Of a stretch of 64,000 bases of DNA, positions 22,881 to 35,669 are shown in pieces. Position 1 is the stretch's first letter; each line of letters starts with the position of its first letter. The stretch comes from Casuarina equisetifolia (lineage: Eukaryota > Streptophyta > Magnoliopsida > Fagales > Casuarinaceae), in contig CM052360.1 of the NCBI GenBank assembly GCA_028551475.1, positions 23,630,682-23,694,681 of the forward strand. Reading direction: 5' to 3'. A program made the translations under genes and the position numbers. The notes under the pieces are model-generated. The model did not search any database. It had not been told where the DNA came from and saw nothing but the letters and a program-made list of their open reading frames with translations.

Positions 22881-25340
22881 GAATATAAAATGTGAAAAAA
22901 TAAATATATGAAAATGTTTCAAGCATGAATTGTAGGGATTGGACGATGGACCACCATTAGGACAAAAGTGGCCATACAACTTGATGACTAGGGTTTTTCT
23001 AAGTATAATATTTTCTTCTTAATGCTCAATTCCTATTATTATAGCATACAAAAATGCATATAATGGTGTTGCTTGCACGTTGGATAAATCATACTACATG
23101 ATTTTTCTTTTTTGGTGGATTCCAAACAAGTTTATTCCAAACTTCTAAAATAAAGTTGATTGATTGCTAAGCACATACTTTATCCATGTGCCAATAGCTC
23201 ATTAACAATTAGAAATCAAATTTTACATCTTCTTCATATTTCACACTTGACTAAGTTGAAATAGAAGTTAATTATTTTAGTTAAACAAACTATTTCATAA
23301 TTTACTTTTTCTTATTCAATTAATTACAACATCAAGAAATGCTTTAATTTTTTTTTCATTTTGGAAATTTTTTAAAATCTTGTAGGCCAAGTTAATTTTA
23401 TAAAAATTTCTTTGATGATAAAAATATCAATCTTTGGGATAAATTTTATGCTTAAAATAGTTTATAACAAAAGAGAGTGGCTGAAATTTCTTTGAAATTT
23501 CCTCAGAAAGCTTTAAAAAATTTGTTAAATTACTCTTATCATTTTGATTTGATTAAATTTGGGAGTGCTTTTCGTAAAAAGACAGAAGCAAAAACCTGAA
23601 AACTAATGAGATACACTTAATTCATGAAATAAGTGAGCCGACGATCAATTAATTTATCAGGTTGAGTAGAATTGAACTATGGCACGTTATAGAATCTATT
23701 TACAGATTTGCTAATGAATGAGGCATCAACTTGTCATTGTCCTTGTGACATGACTGAGATAGACAAAGGGTTATCCAACGGCTCTTTGCCTGGAAAAGCA
23801 CAAACATATCGCATCCTATAAAGAAGGGTCTAGGATACGTGTATAAATTTGACTAATGAATGAGTACTATCCTTTTTGGGTGCGGTTTACTTTTGATTTT
23901 TGGGTGCGGTTTTCTTTTTGAAAAGATCCGTGCTTTTGTGACGTGATTGAGGAAGGTAAAGCGTTATCCAATAGCCCCGCTGGGAAAAGCAAAAAACATA
24001 TCCCATCCGACAAAGCTGCACAGAAGGCGATGTTCTGCCCACCGCGACGCTTTGTGCTTTTCCAACTCCACGGCATCCCAAGTTTTAAAATGTTGGCCCA
24101 TCCGATAAAGCAGGGTGGGCAAGATGACCAGAAGAAGACCACTTGTAATATGAATACACAAAGAACTTGTCACAAATTCTTTAACATTATATCGCTGTAG
24201 AGACCCTTCCAATTATGCATCCTTGTAAATATAGAATCCTGAGCCCTGAAGTAGTAAAACATGGTAGCTTTTCCGTCTAAAATACTAGCCGGTTGGAAAA
24301 TGAGAAGAAACTCAACACTTGAAAGGCCAATGAGGTGCCAATTGTGCAGGTAATATCGAATAGGAGGCCAAAGATGGGCTTGTTGGTCAATCATATGACG
24401 GGATTAACTGGTCTGATCTGGGTTGGCAGGCTACAATGCGATGCAAATGCCAACTAGATATGAAGAGCTACGTAATAATTTTTATTTCTTTTCTAGGTAA
24501 AGGGAATGAAGAGAACGAATGTCAAACTTGAAACTTTAAAAAAAAAATTAAAGTTTTCAAGATCCTAGTTATGAGAATTTCAATTATGTATCTTGATATT
24601 ATAAGAAAATGACATAGAGTTAGAGAGATATTTGCAAGTTATAGAGATTCTTATATTTACTTTCTTTAAACCTTCTTATTGTTGAAGAGACATAAAAAGA
24701 ATTGTATTAGGTAGATATAAAAGATTAAATGGCATAACTTGATATGGTCTAGTAAAACAATTTCATTACATGGCTTATTTGGAAGGATACACTTCTTACA
24801 ACAAAAATATTATCTCGATGGCTCCTCTCAATTGACTAATATTGTAATTTTTGTAGTTATTAAATTGCGTAACATATATTACATGTATTAGCATACATTT
24901 ATTATATATAATTTAACAAAGTATCCTTGCACAACACAACTTTCATAGGATTATCAATGATTAAAATTCTAAATTATAATGGATAATCAAAATAATTAAA
25001 ATAAAATGTTTAGCTATAAGACTTTTTAAACTTTATAAAGATTTTTTAAACTTTCTTTCTTAGAATATATTTATTATATATGATTTGAACAAAACCGCAG
25101 ATGTTTTCAAACTAAAACTATTATAATACTAATTTTGTTGGTAAAAATTAGGAAAATAGGACATGTAAGAGCATATTTTCTTATGTGAATGTTTTATTAT
25201 ATTATAGTTAAAAGATTTTAAACTTTATTTTTTTTAGATGAGCTTATAATGTTGAAGCCTACACTTATGCCTTTATATTATCTTGTTTATATATAAATAA
25301 ACTCACATATTTATTAAAAAAAATGAAAGAATAGTTGGTG
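22881..25340. other. Non-coding mosaic of dispersed flank repeats
   Basis: About 23060-23540 is a copy of the recurrent intergenic repeat. About 23690-24440 (words GGTGCGGTTTACTTTT, GTTATCCAATAGCC, CATCCGACAAAG, AGGCCAATGAGGTGCCAA) recurs at 27340-28150 and 49260-49640. 24480-25340 is A+T-rich with nothing recognisable. No gene. Confidence 0.5.
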
Positions 25341-27340
25341 AAAAACACTTTAGTTCTTTAGTTCTAAAGATCTTAATTCCAATTACCTGTCCCTAGTTCA
25401 CATATAAGTAAAGAACTTACAAAAAAGCTATCAAAAGAGCTATGTGCATAAAGTTCATCCACCTACGAGTTTTCATCAAACAAACTTGTTAATATTTGAC
25501 ATAATTAAGCATGTACGAAGCTTCATGACGAATAGAGCAAAAAGACAAGAAAAACTTGAATTGATAATTCTAATTCTCAAGTATAATATGACAACAAATT
25601 GACTGATCATTACTCTTATTCTATGTTGACATCTTATTTTTTGTTTGGATGTCTTGCAATCCTTTGTGCATTCGTGTATGTGTAATTTATTGAAGCAAAT
25701 GACACACTTAAACAAACATATGATGACGTTGCTTGTATATTGGATAAATCATATTATTTCTTTTACAGTAGACTCCAATCATGTTTGAGATAAAGTTAAT
25801 AAATTGTTGAGCATACATCTTTTCCATTTGTCAATAGGTTATTACAATCAAAAATCAAATTATGCATCTTCTTGTTGGGTCACACCTAAGTAAGTTGAAA
25901 TAAAAGTCAATTATTTGGTTAGATAAGGACTTCATAAATTTTTTTGGAACCTTGTAGGCCAAGTTAATTTCATAGAAAGTTCTTTGATAATTAAAATATT
26001 GATCAATATTTTGATGCTGAAATTTCTTTGAAACTTACTCAAAGTTTTAACAAATTTATTAAAATGCTCTTATTAGTTTGGTTTTGTTAAATTTTAAGGA
26101 TACTTTTTCACGAAGAAAAACGGAGAACAAATTGAAAATTATATTAACGTGCACCTTATTCATGCACTTAGTAAGCCGACAATCAAGTAATTCACCGTGG
26201 GACCATCAAGGCTGGTGAATATTGAACGCGTTCAAGGATATATTTACAGATTTGACTAATGAATTAGACATCATCTTTCTGCGGTGCGGTCCTCCTTTTA
26301 AAAAGGTCGGCTTTCTTTGACAGTGAATGACGCGGTTTACTTTTTACAGATTGACCCGGATTTCACTGTCAAAGGAGCACAAAACAAACGGCATCCCGTA
26401 GAGAGAGGTCTTGGGCACGCGGGTAAATTTGACTAATGAATGACGGGATTTACTTTTTAAAAAGATTAAAGCGCAAAACATCTCGCATCAATAAAGAAGG
26501 GTTGGTAAAGCTCCACAACTCTTCCCACAATTAAAAAAAGAGTAATTGATGAAAAAAACTTTAATATTCTAAACATTTCAACATCAATTAATTTTCTCTA
26601 TTTCACATATAAGCAAACAAGTTATGAAAAGATTTTGAAAAAAATTTGCACATAAAGTTCATCCACTTATTAGTCTTTATCAAATAGACTTACTAATAAT
26701 AGACATAATTAAGCATGCAAGAAGCTTCATGACAAATAGAATAAAAAGACAAAAAAAAAAAGACTTGAATTGATAGTTCTAATCTCAAGTATAATATCAC
26801 AACAAAATCCATATGTCTTATTTTTTGTTTGAATGCCTTACAATCCTTTGCGCATTCATATATGTGCAAATTACTCGAGCAAATGGATTACAAGGCACAA
26901 TTAAACAAACATATGATAATCTTGCTTCTATATTGGATAAATCATACTATAGCACTATTACTTTTTTTTTTTTTTTACAATGGAGTCCAATCATGTCTAA
27001 GATAAAGGTAATTAATTGTGGAGCACACATCTTATCCATGTGTCAATAGGTTATTATATTCAAAAATCAAATTCCATCCCTTCTTTGTGAGTCACATCTA
27101 AGAAAGTTGAAATAGAAGTCAATTATTTGGTTAGGTAAAGACTTGTATAAAATTTACGTTTGCTTGTTCAGTTGATTACAGCACTAAGAAATACTTTAAT
27201 TTTTTTTTCATATTAAGAATTTTTTAGAACCTTTTAAGGCAAGTTAATTTCATAAAAAGTTCTTTGATGATAAAAATTTCTTCTTAAGCTTAAAATTGTC
27301 TAGAATAAAAGAAAGTCAGGCTGAATTTTTACTAATAAAT
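25340..27340. repeat. Tandem duplication (about 1.2 kb) carrying LRK10L C-terminal scraps
   Basis: 25380-26110 and 26570-27300 align with an offset near 1.19 kb. Each contains 3' flank of a minus-strand receptor, a short scrap of the kinase C-terminal coding end (about 25650-25705 and 26825-26900, CTTGCAATCCTTTG-like then GCAAATG), and then the same jump to AAACAAACATATGATGA or AAACAAACATATGATAA and the recurrent intergenic repeat. No gene survives. Confidence 0.65.
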
Positions 27341-28220
27341 GAGGCATCATCTTTCTTGGGTGCGGTCTACTTTTCGAAAACGTTAGTGCCCTTGAGACAT
27401 GATTGAGATTGATAAGTGTCATCCAATGGCCCCCGCTTGGAAGCGCAAACACATCGCATCCCATAAAGAAGGGTCTAGTTTACGCGTACAAATTTGACTA
27501 ATGAATGAGTGTTATCTTTCTTGGTGCACTTTACTTTTTGAAAAGATCCGTGCCCTTGTGCATAATTGAGGCGGGCAAGTGTTATCCAATAGCCAGTACT
27601 GGGAAAAGCACAAAACAAAAGATCCGTGCCCTTGTGCATTATTGAGGTGGGCAAGTGTTATCCAATAGCCAGTACTGGGAAAAGCACAAAACATTTCGCA
27701 TCCGACAAAGAAGGGTCGCTAAGCTGCACAGAAAGCGACGTTCTACCAACCACGACGCTTTGTGCAATGAATAAATTAATAACTGATATGAAAAGACCAG
27801 TTTTAATATGAATATACAAGGAACTAGTCACAAATTCTTTAACATTCTACTCCTTTAGAGAGACCCTTCAAATGATGCATCCTTATAAATGTAAAATCCT
27901 GAGGCCTCAAACAGTAAAGCATAGTAGCTTTTCCGAGTTAAATATTAGCCGATTCGAAAATGAGTAGAACCTCATGACGTTTAAGGCCAATGAGGTGCCA
28001 ACTGTGCAGGCGATGTTGACTTGGAGGCCAATAATTGACTTGATGGTCAAGCCTACGGTGGGATCAACTGGTCTGAACAGCATGCAAATGCCAACTGCTA
28101 AGAGCTGCACGTTGTGGATGTCCAACTTGAGACCTTTCAGGCAAAAACGCCTAGGTTACAATTGGTTTCACCGGGCTACTACCAAATTAATTATATAATA
28201 TAAAGTTACTCAAGGGATCA
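27341..28220. repeat. Duplicated non-coding segment with a 76-bp tandem repeat
   Basis: Similar to 23690-24440 and 49260-49640. A 76-bp unit beginning AAAAGATCCGTGCCC at 27541 is repeated at 27617 almost exactly; the paralogous segments have it once. No gene seen. Confidence 0.7.
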
Positions 28221-28669
28221 ATGTTATATGAAATTTTTGTTAAACATAGTAATTGTTTTCCTGTAGGAGTTCTTGTAGGAGAAGTGTGTAAATTCTTCCT
28301 TTCTTAAACAAAATAATTAAATTTTCATCATTTCTTTCTCAATGATCTCGTTTTGCTATTAAAGTAATTAGGGAAAAACCTAAAAATGGAAAAGGAGTTG
28401 GTGAAGAAAAGGTCAACTACAAATCTCTTAAGATCAATTACTTTCTTCTCGTTCACACATAAGTAACGTACTTACAAACAGATTTTGGAAAAACTTTGCA
28501 CAAAATTTCGTCCCCTTATTGGTTTCTATCAAACAAACTTGTTACTATTAGACATAATTAAGCATGCTAGATGCTTCAAAACAGACAAAGTAGAAAAAAA
28601 AAAACAAAAGAACTAGAATTGGTAGTTCTAATTCTCAAGTACAATACAATAACAAAATCCACATGTGGC
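28221..28669. repeat. 3' flank of a deleted minus-strand LRK10L
   Basis: Matches 240-700 and 49690-50110 but is not followed by kinase sequence; at about 28660 it passes into the next duplicated block. Confidence 0.5.
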
Positions 28670-29520
28670 ATGGCTTTGAAGTGCAAGTAAGGACAAGCTT
28701 TAACAGTTAAGAGATGACAACATTTCAATTGTCACAAAGTATAAAACTCAACATTTGAAAGAGAGATTTGGAAAATAGAAAAGAATATTTAAAAGAATTA
28801 ATCATCTAAATAGTGAAGTTTGGTTCAAGAGTTAGAGAAGGGTACGTGATGGTTGAAAAGAAGTAGGTTTTGTGTTACTTCTACTAAAGCTATATCAAAT
28901 GAAGAGAAAACGAGTCATTTAACATACTTAGAAGTTAAATCAACAATCATATAGAAGATGACAACAAATTTTTTTATCCATGTATTAAAGATAATACATC
29001 AAATAATACTATGATTTAAATCCTTCTAGAGTTTTTCTTTTCACATGTCATTGCTACAATCAAAAATGATAATTCTTTCTATGGGAACTATTGCTTCAAC
29101 GCTAGAGGAAAAATTGAAGTACTTGGATCATCTACATCCTAAAATGTCGGCACGATGGCGGGACCTACATGGCTAATGTTGAAAGAAAGCTGGTATAAAG
29201 AGTAAGTGATTTCTCTTACTTATATTCGTGAGCTAGTATGTATTTCTTAAGGGGGCAAAGAACTGCACGATGCAAGAAAAGCTATGAGTCATGATTACGA
29301 CAAATTGAGGGAGATTTGCTAAAAGTTTTAAGAGGCATTTTCTTGAAGTTGAGAACAATTTCATCAAGGTATCTTTCATGCATGATTCATATAATTTACG
29401 TAGAGAGAGAGAAGCATCCATAGAAAGCACATTCATAGGGTCTCAACTCCATTCGAATGGGCTTTCCAAAAGCTTTGTAGTGTAAACTATGAATGGATTG
29501 ATGTTTGTTCAAAAGTACCA
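28670..29520. repeat. Duplicated block Z (with 36480-37420)
   Basis: Shares long stretches with 36480-37420, such as GACAAGCTTTAACAGTTAAG and GTGAAGTTTGG...AGAGAAGGGTACGTGATGG. A more diverged version lies at 32510-32740. No convincing coding frame. Confidence 0.65.
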
Positions 29521-29880
29521 CTAAGAGTGGTGGATTAATCTGATCCCTTCACTCCTTAACATTTGGTTCGATGTACTCATCTTGAAGACCAGTTTATGTA
29601 GATGGATTTTGTCATATTTACACATCTTTTAGCGACCTTTTCTGACTCCTTTTAATTCCTTTGGTGGACATTCTCTTCTCTCTCATTTTGCATGATATTG
29701 GTTTCTTTGCTAACATTTGATGTCTCACCCCCCAACTGCTTATCTTCTGTGTTGAAATTTGTTAAAGGCATCACGGCTACCTTTATTCTCACTCTCACTT
29801 TCTGTTCAAGCAATTAAGAACTATAAGGTAACTCCAACAAACAACAAATTTAATAATTTGTTAAAGGCATCACCCCTCTT
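29521..29880. repeat. Duplicated block W, left part (with 58905-59255)
   Basis: Matches 58905-59255 (words CTCCTTAACATTTGGTT or CTCCTTAACGTTTGGTT, and CTTTGGTGGACATTCTC). In the 59 kb copy this is followed within about 170 bp by the GC-rich island; here about 1.6 kb of other sequence intervenes. Confidence 0.6.
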
Positions 29881-31450
29881 GAACGTAAAGTCCTAAAACA
29901 AGCAAAAATCAAGGAAAAAGAATTGCTATGCAGTTATTTTTAAGAGTAGCTTTCGTAAGAAAACAAGGTTGTGACTTCTCTAGACAGCTTTTGTGAAGCT
30001 GGGTCGAGACTTCTCTAGACAGCAGCTGACTATCCTTTTCTTTAGCAAGAATTGAATCACTCTGTTTTCTAGTTGCCAAGCATCAAGCGTCTCATAAACT
30101 TGACAAGTGCATTTGATTGGGATGACGACGGTTTCGAGCTTCATGTTGGTAATCGTATGTTAAGATTAAACTTACTGGTTTCCGGTTGGCTTTCCAAAAA
30201 GCTTCTAAGATGTCTCAAGTTCATGATACAAAAGGGTATGAGAGACGGATCCAGACTTCTCAGTCCATCTTTTTATGACTGAGCCTTAGCTGGATCATTT
30301 GTAGGCCATGGAAACGACCCATGAGCAAAGCCAAAGTTTTTCTTGGGTTTCGACCCATTCTTCATTTGCGGACTCTAGATCTTATAGTTAGGCTCATTAA
30401 GGAGCTCGGGGGTGACGAGAGGAGTACTGGGAGCAACAACAGCATGTGAGACGTAAAGTGGGCTCAAGCCTAGCAACTATACAATAACAATGAACCGAAA
30501 CAATAAATATGGGCATTCTAAACAGAGTTTTATTCTCCAACCTAGGTATAGAGTCCATCACCCTTACAGTGGATGGTTGGAACTCGATTTACAATATCAA
30601 GACCTTATAATTTGTGAAACATATATATGAAATTTAAAATATGAAAGTTATATGCAAAAAAACTTAGAATATATATGAAAATGTTGTAAGCAAGAATCCT
30701 TGGGATTGGACGATGGACAACCATTTGGACAAAAGTGGCCGTACAACTTGATGACTATGGTTTTTTTTTTTTTTTTTAGCATAGTTCATTAATATTTTGT
30801 TCTTAAGAGTAAATTTTATTATTATTGCATATAAAACAAACATATGGTGATTTTGCTTGTCTATTGGATAAATCATACTACATTAATAATTTCTTTTATT
30901 TTTACAATGAATTCCGATTATGTTTGAAATAAAGTTGATTGCTTGTCAAGCACACATCTGATCCATGTATCAATAGGTCATTACAATAAGAAATCAAATT
31001 TCATATGTTCTTTGTAGTTCACTTCTAACTAAGTTGAAATGGAAGTTAATTATTCGATTAGGTAAAAAGTTTCATAATTTATTGTACTTGTTCATTTGGT
31101 TACACAATAGGAAACATTTTAATTTTTTTATAGTAGGAATTTTTTAGAATCTTTTAGGCCAAGTTAATTTTATAGAAAATTCTTTCATGATTAAAATATT
31201 AATCTTTGGAGTAATTTTTATACTTAAAGTCAGGTTGAAATTTATTTAAAACTTCAAGTTTCAACAATTTTATTGTATTACTCTTATCATTTTAATTCAG
31301 TTAAATTTAAATTTTTTTTTCGTAATAAGAAATAAGCAAGCAACAGAAAATCATAATGAGGTATACTTTATTAGTGAAGTTAGTGTGAGCCGAGGATCAA
31401 TTAACTCATTGTGGGACCATCACGTCTGAGTAATATTGAACAATGGCAAG
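29881..31450. other. Sequence interrupting block W; flank repeats
   Basis: 30070-30290 has a short open stretch (69 codons, plus strand) I do not recognise. 30350-30600 matches 22590-22870 and 45660-45810. 30830-31330 is another copy of the recurrent intergenic repeat. No gene supported. Confidence 0.4.
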
Positions 31451-31910
31451 TTCTAGGATATATGCACGATAATTTTGAAGGGGAAACGAGTGTTTTAGAA
31501 GTTGGCAGAGAAACTCGGTGGCTTCGCCCCTGTTAAAATTGGGAAGGTGTTCGCTAGGACGAAAGAAAGTTTTATAATCGGGGCTGGGTGATGTTGCGGG
31601 GGAGTCCGGATTGTTTTGGGTTTGTAAACAGAAGGTGGGGGCGGCACCGATTATCTGTCCCGGTGGGTTGCTTGGGGTAGGTGGGGTGGGTTATGACTGG
31701 GGAGGGAATTGAGCGGCGACGGATAGGGTTCCGTCGAGAGATGGGAATCCGGTGAGGGGGAACTTGCCCGGGGTCTGTCCGGGAAGGGAGTTGTGCCGTG
31801 GGAAGGGAGGTGGAGGGTGGAAACTGGAGGGGCGGCGGAATCTGTTGGCGGTGGGGAGGAGGTGGCGGCATAGGGCGAGCTCCCACGAACATTTTCACTT
31901 CCGAACAAAT
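31451..31910. repeat. GC-rich island, copy 1 (with 59420-59830)
   Basis: A sharply GC-rich, G-heavy stretch in an A+T-rich setting, closely matching 59420-59830. The minus strand can be read as a Pro/Ser-rich frame of about 100 codons, but frames differ between the two copies through small indels, so conserved coding is not supported. It may be the CT-rich leader and first exon of a displaced gene, read on the minus strand. Confidence 0.6.
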
Positions 31911-32859
31911 GTCTCAAAATTATCGTGCATATCCCATGCTTCATGAATACATAAAATCAAAAGGCTTTCGCAAAAACAAGATATAAGAAAGTGTTCCAAA
32001 GAGAAGGAAAGAGAGGTGACCGAGTAACAGCTTGTCAATCGTTGCAGCGCAAAAGAAAATAATAACAAATATAAATGGTAAAAATAATGCTAATAAAAAA
32101 ACATTTTGATAATTCTAAGATTTTTTTTTTCTTTGGTCATGAAAGAATAGGGGCCTTTGCTTTCGACTTGGCGTGTCTTCTCCTGTGTAACAAATAGTAT
32201 TAGGGCAGTTTGTAAGGGCATGAAAAATCATGCCCGGTTACTGAAATCAGCATTTTAATTCAAACGAATGCGTTTGTATAGCTTTGATGCCCATTTACTC
32301 TAGAAGGGTGAGAACATGAAAGGGTGTTTCCAAGGTCTTAATCATATTTGTTCAAAACGATTACTGTTCTCTAAAAATATGGCGTGAGGATGAATCTTGG
32401 GCAAGATCCTTATAACAGAAAAAGATGATGAAAGCAGCAAGTTGTAGCCAGATAGAGGCCAAAAAAATGGCGCTTCACAAGAAGAACAATATTTATTCAC
32501 ATCAGTGGGTGAAAAAATTTTAAGGCTCTCAAGAAGAGCAAATAGGGACAAAGCTTGTTAAAGTTGAGAGATGACAAATCTCATTGTCATGAAGTATGAC
32601 ACTAAAGCTAAAGCTAATAGTAAAAATTAGTGGTGGAGAAAATAAAGATATGAGAATGGAAAGGGATATTCAAAAGAATATTTGTGTGAAGATGTGGAGT
32701 TTGGGTCAAAAATTTAGATAAGGATAAATACAAAAACTAAAGAAAGTGTCATATCAATTAAAAGTTCCATAAAACAAGGTTTGGGGTTTATTGATCTGAA
32801 AATAATGTGATTCCATGACAAAAGCTTATGTGGTTATGTTGAAAAAGAGTTAAGGTTGT
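31911..32859. repeat. Block W, right part, then diverged block Z
   Basis: 31911-32470 matches 59830-60430 (TTTGTAAGGGCATGAAAAATCATGCC and AACAGAAAAAGATGATGAAAG-like words). About 32510-32740 is a diverged relative of block Z. No gene. Confidence 0.5.
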
Positions 32860-34111
32860 TGTTCGGTGAAATTCTAAATGTAAGTGAACATGTCGAACAA
32901 GTAATATAATGAAAAGAAAGATATCGTCCCACAGAAATTGGTGATTACTAGACCAACTAATTACCAACGGTGAATAACTCCTAGAATTTATCTAGCAAAT
33001 CAAATTGATAGATGATAGATTAACTAACTAAATCTAAGAAAACTAAATACAAGAAATATGTTAGAGCATATGATTTCACCATAATTACTAGGTATTAATA
33101 TTAATTATTTATGCTTGCAAGAGGGATAATATCTGTGTGATGACGGAATTTCCTAATTTATTTACTATCCTATGTCTAGGTATAGCAAACCTACTTAGTT
33201 TATTAATTCACTATATCTCTATATGTGAATTGAAACAAACCAAATGCATTAGGATCTATGAACATTCCCAGTTTACACTGAAAGCCACACAAACAATATG
33301 GTGTATGTCTATCCATATTTAATTTATGGTTGCATATTACAAGAAGCAACTGCATGCTATTTCATGTCGGTCTTTAACATGCAAATCAAGTCATCTAAGT
33401 GGTAGCTAATCACCTAAAAGCATTAAACTCCGTAATATGTAACTTCACATAAATAAAATATCTTGCAAAACATATTAATCATAAGATTCATACCATCATA
33501 ACTAGGTTACATCGTAGCTCTAACAAAAATAAACTAAAACATAAAGAAATAATGAGGAAGAACAATAATAAGAAACAAAGAAGGCATCTTGAATCTAAGA
33601 ACAAGAAGTCTGTCACCCTTTTTGTCTTCTCTTCAAGAAAACCTTGAATTCTTGGCCTCTATCTTGAATTGTGCTCAATTTCCTCCTCCCCTTCTTTTGC
33701 CTCTTCTCTTATCTTAAATAGGGTTTGGATTTAAACCTATCTCCTATCCTAGTAGAATTGGGTTTTAGAGACCTAAAACAATTGGGTTTTGAACTTCTAA
33801 ATTAATTAGGATTTGAATTCCTAACATGACTGGGTTTTCTAAATAAATAGAAAACCTAATAACAATAGAAAATCTAATAACAATCATCCAAAGCCCAAGC
33901 CCATCTTGACTCTTTTGATCTTGATATTACGATTTTGCCACACAATAAGCATCAGGTTCTCCATGTTCATTTCTTTTCTCCTTGCCTCCTTGTGCTACAA
34001 AAACAAGATAAATTTAGGTAAATAAAGAGGAATTCAAATATTTTCTCATAAGCATTGCATTGCTTATTACCTAAAAATAGGTCAAATAACTCTATAAAAA
34101 TAGAGTTATCA
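32860..34111 (-). mobile_element. Probable solo LTR, Ty3/gypsy-like (1252 bp)
   Basis: On the minus strand the element starts TGATAACTCTATTTTTATAG and ends CACCGAACA. It is flanked by the 5-bp direct repeat GTTGT (32855-32859 and 34112-34116). TGATAACTC starts with a nearby ATAGAGTTAT are familiar from Tat/Athila-type gypsy LTRs. No internal domain or second LTR is visible, hence solo. Assignment rests on termini and target duplication only. Confidence 0.6.
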
Positions 34112-34116
34112 GTTGT

Positions 34117-34779
34117 ATAATAAGTAAGTTACATCTCTTACTTAAAATCCTAAGCTAAAGAACTAGAAAAATGCAAGGAAGCCATGAGTCATGATGAAGA
34201 TTGATTGATGATCATTTAACAAAACTTCTAAAAGGCATTTTCTTGAAGTAGAGAGCAATATTATCAAAGAATCATTAATACATGGTTCACAAGAGTAAAA
34301 TAAAGAAAAGACAATTTTAAAAAAGAGCTATTCAAATTGACTCAACTTTATTCAAATAGGCTAGTCAAATCTTATTAACAATAACTTTATTAGGAATGAT
34401 ACATATTAGAAACTCATTTCTATTTTAAAAAGTTGATTTAAGAGTAAAAGAATTAGTCATCCATATATAAAAGATTTTCAAATAGAATTTTGATAATATA
34501 AAACTTTGTAATACTATTCTTAGAGTGTTCCCTTGCAACCAACATGGACTATGGGCTTCACATTGGGTACAATAAATCCCTCAAAAACTACTTTAGGTTG
34601 GGGATCTATACGTAAAAAGTGCAACTTTTAAACTTAAATCTTGATATCAACTAAAAATCTTATTTCTACAAAATAAAAAATAAAAAAAAAAAAGAAAAAA
34701 AGAAAAGAGAACTTAAGAGTAAAGAATTGTCTTTATATAGGGCAATATGAAAGCCCCCAAAATGATCTAAGAGGATAGG
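34117..34779. other. A+T-rich spacer
   Basis: Contains a purine-rich A/G run at about 34675-34710. Loosely related to text around 37430-37980. No gene seen. Confidence 0.4.
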
Positions 34780-35025
34780 TTTTCTAATTAATTTAGCTAA
34801 TTTAGCTAAATTTTTTTTCTTAGTGATTTCATTATGTGTAATCTTAAACACTCCTTCAGGTGGATAGCAAGTGCACAAGACATTGTAAAAAGAATGGCAA
34901 CTAATATACCCAATTGTCCTGGCGAAATGATGCTTTCACTTAAAGCACGAAATAATCTCAATTCTGCAACTATTCGATGAGGCAGCAAGTATAGAAGATA
35001 TAATATATACTAATTAACAAGGTAA
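34780..35025 (-). repeat. Duplicated block Y, second copy; possible exon fragment
   Basis: Matches 11690-11920. Minus strand 34988-34806 reads PHRIVAELRLFRALSES followed by a hydrophobic run (LGILVAILFTMSCALAI). Unrecognised; may be a fragment of an expressed gene carried along with the duplication. Confidence 0.45.
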
Positions 35026-35339
35026 TTATGAAACTTGCATATCTCAACTCTATCTTCCAAAAATAAACATAAGAAAATGAAGAAAATAGCAATCATATAT
35101 CCTGTGTTCTACTAAAGTTAGGCCCTCCAGCGAGCGACTCTACCAGACAAAAGGAAAAGCAAGAGACAAAAAAGAAAGCAATTTGTGGTAACTGGAGAAT
35201 AAAAGGCCCCCCATGCACGTAGTAAAATAGATGCCTACTCGTGAAATATAATGGACTTAGTAAGGTATACGAAAAGGATAGTACATTAGTTGAAGTGAAA
35301 CATAATAGGACAAAGGAATTTAATAACTGTTCTGCATTA

Positions 35340-35475
35340 AGGCAAGACAAAAATTCACGTACCTTAGCCGTTGAGACACTACAACCAGGAAACCAACGAA
35401 AGACAGCAGGAACTTCAAATGGGTCCCTGAGACTTAGTTTCGAGACTACCTGACTGAAAGTTTCTTCTTCATCTG
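35340..35475 (-). pseudogene. Possible captured exon of an unidentified gene
   Basis: On the minus strand a short open stretch reads FSQVVSKLSLRDPFEVPAV and then FRWFPGCSVSTAK, followed by GTACGTGA, a good splice donor (near 35360). The amino-acid composition looks like real coding sequence. It lies between block Y and block X. I do not recognise the gene. Confidence 0.35.
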
Positions 35476-35669
35476 CAACGCTAGATGGGTATTTAAAGAA
35501 AGTGTGAATTAAATAATCAAAAAGAATCCTACACCTTTGCTTTCTTAATAAGGTTTTTTCTTTGTTTCTTTTTCACTATTGCGGACAGCTGTGAACTTAC
35601 CAAAGGTGAATGATTCTCCGCTTTACTGCTTTTCTTGAAAACGCGTTTTAGTTTGTCTAAGCCTTTTTT

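Noticed and set aside
24000-24212. Overlapping short frames around 23.9-24.2 kb
   Set aside because: The segment is a non-coding repeat with paralogues at 27.4 and 49.3 kb in which the frames are broken.
31572-31944. Proline-rich proteins encoded in the GC-rich island
   Set aside because: Overlapping frames on both strands, no conserved frame in the second island, no start context or splice evidence.
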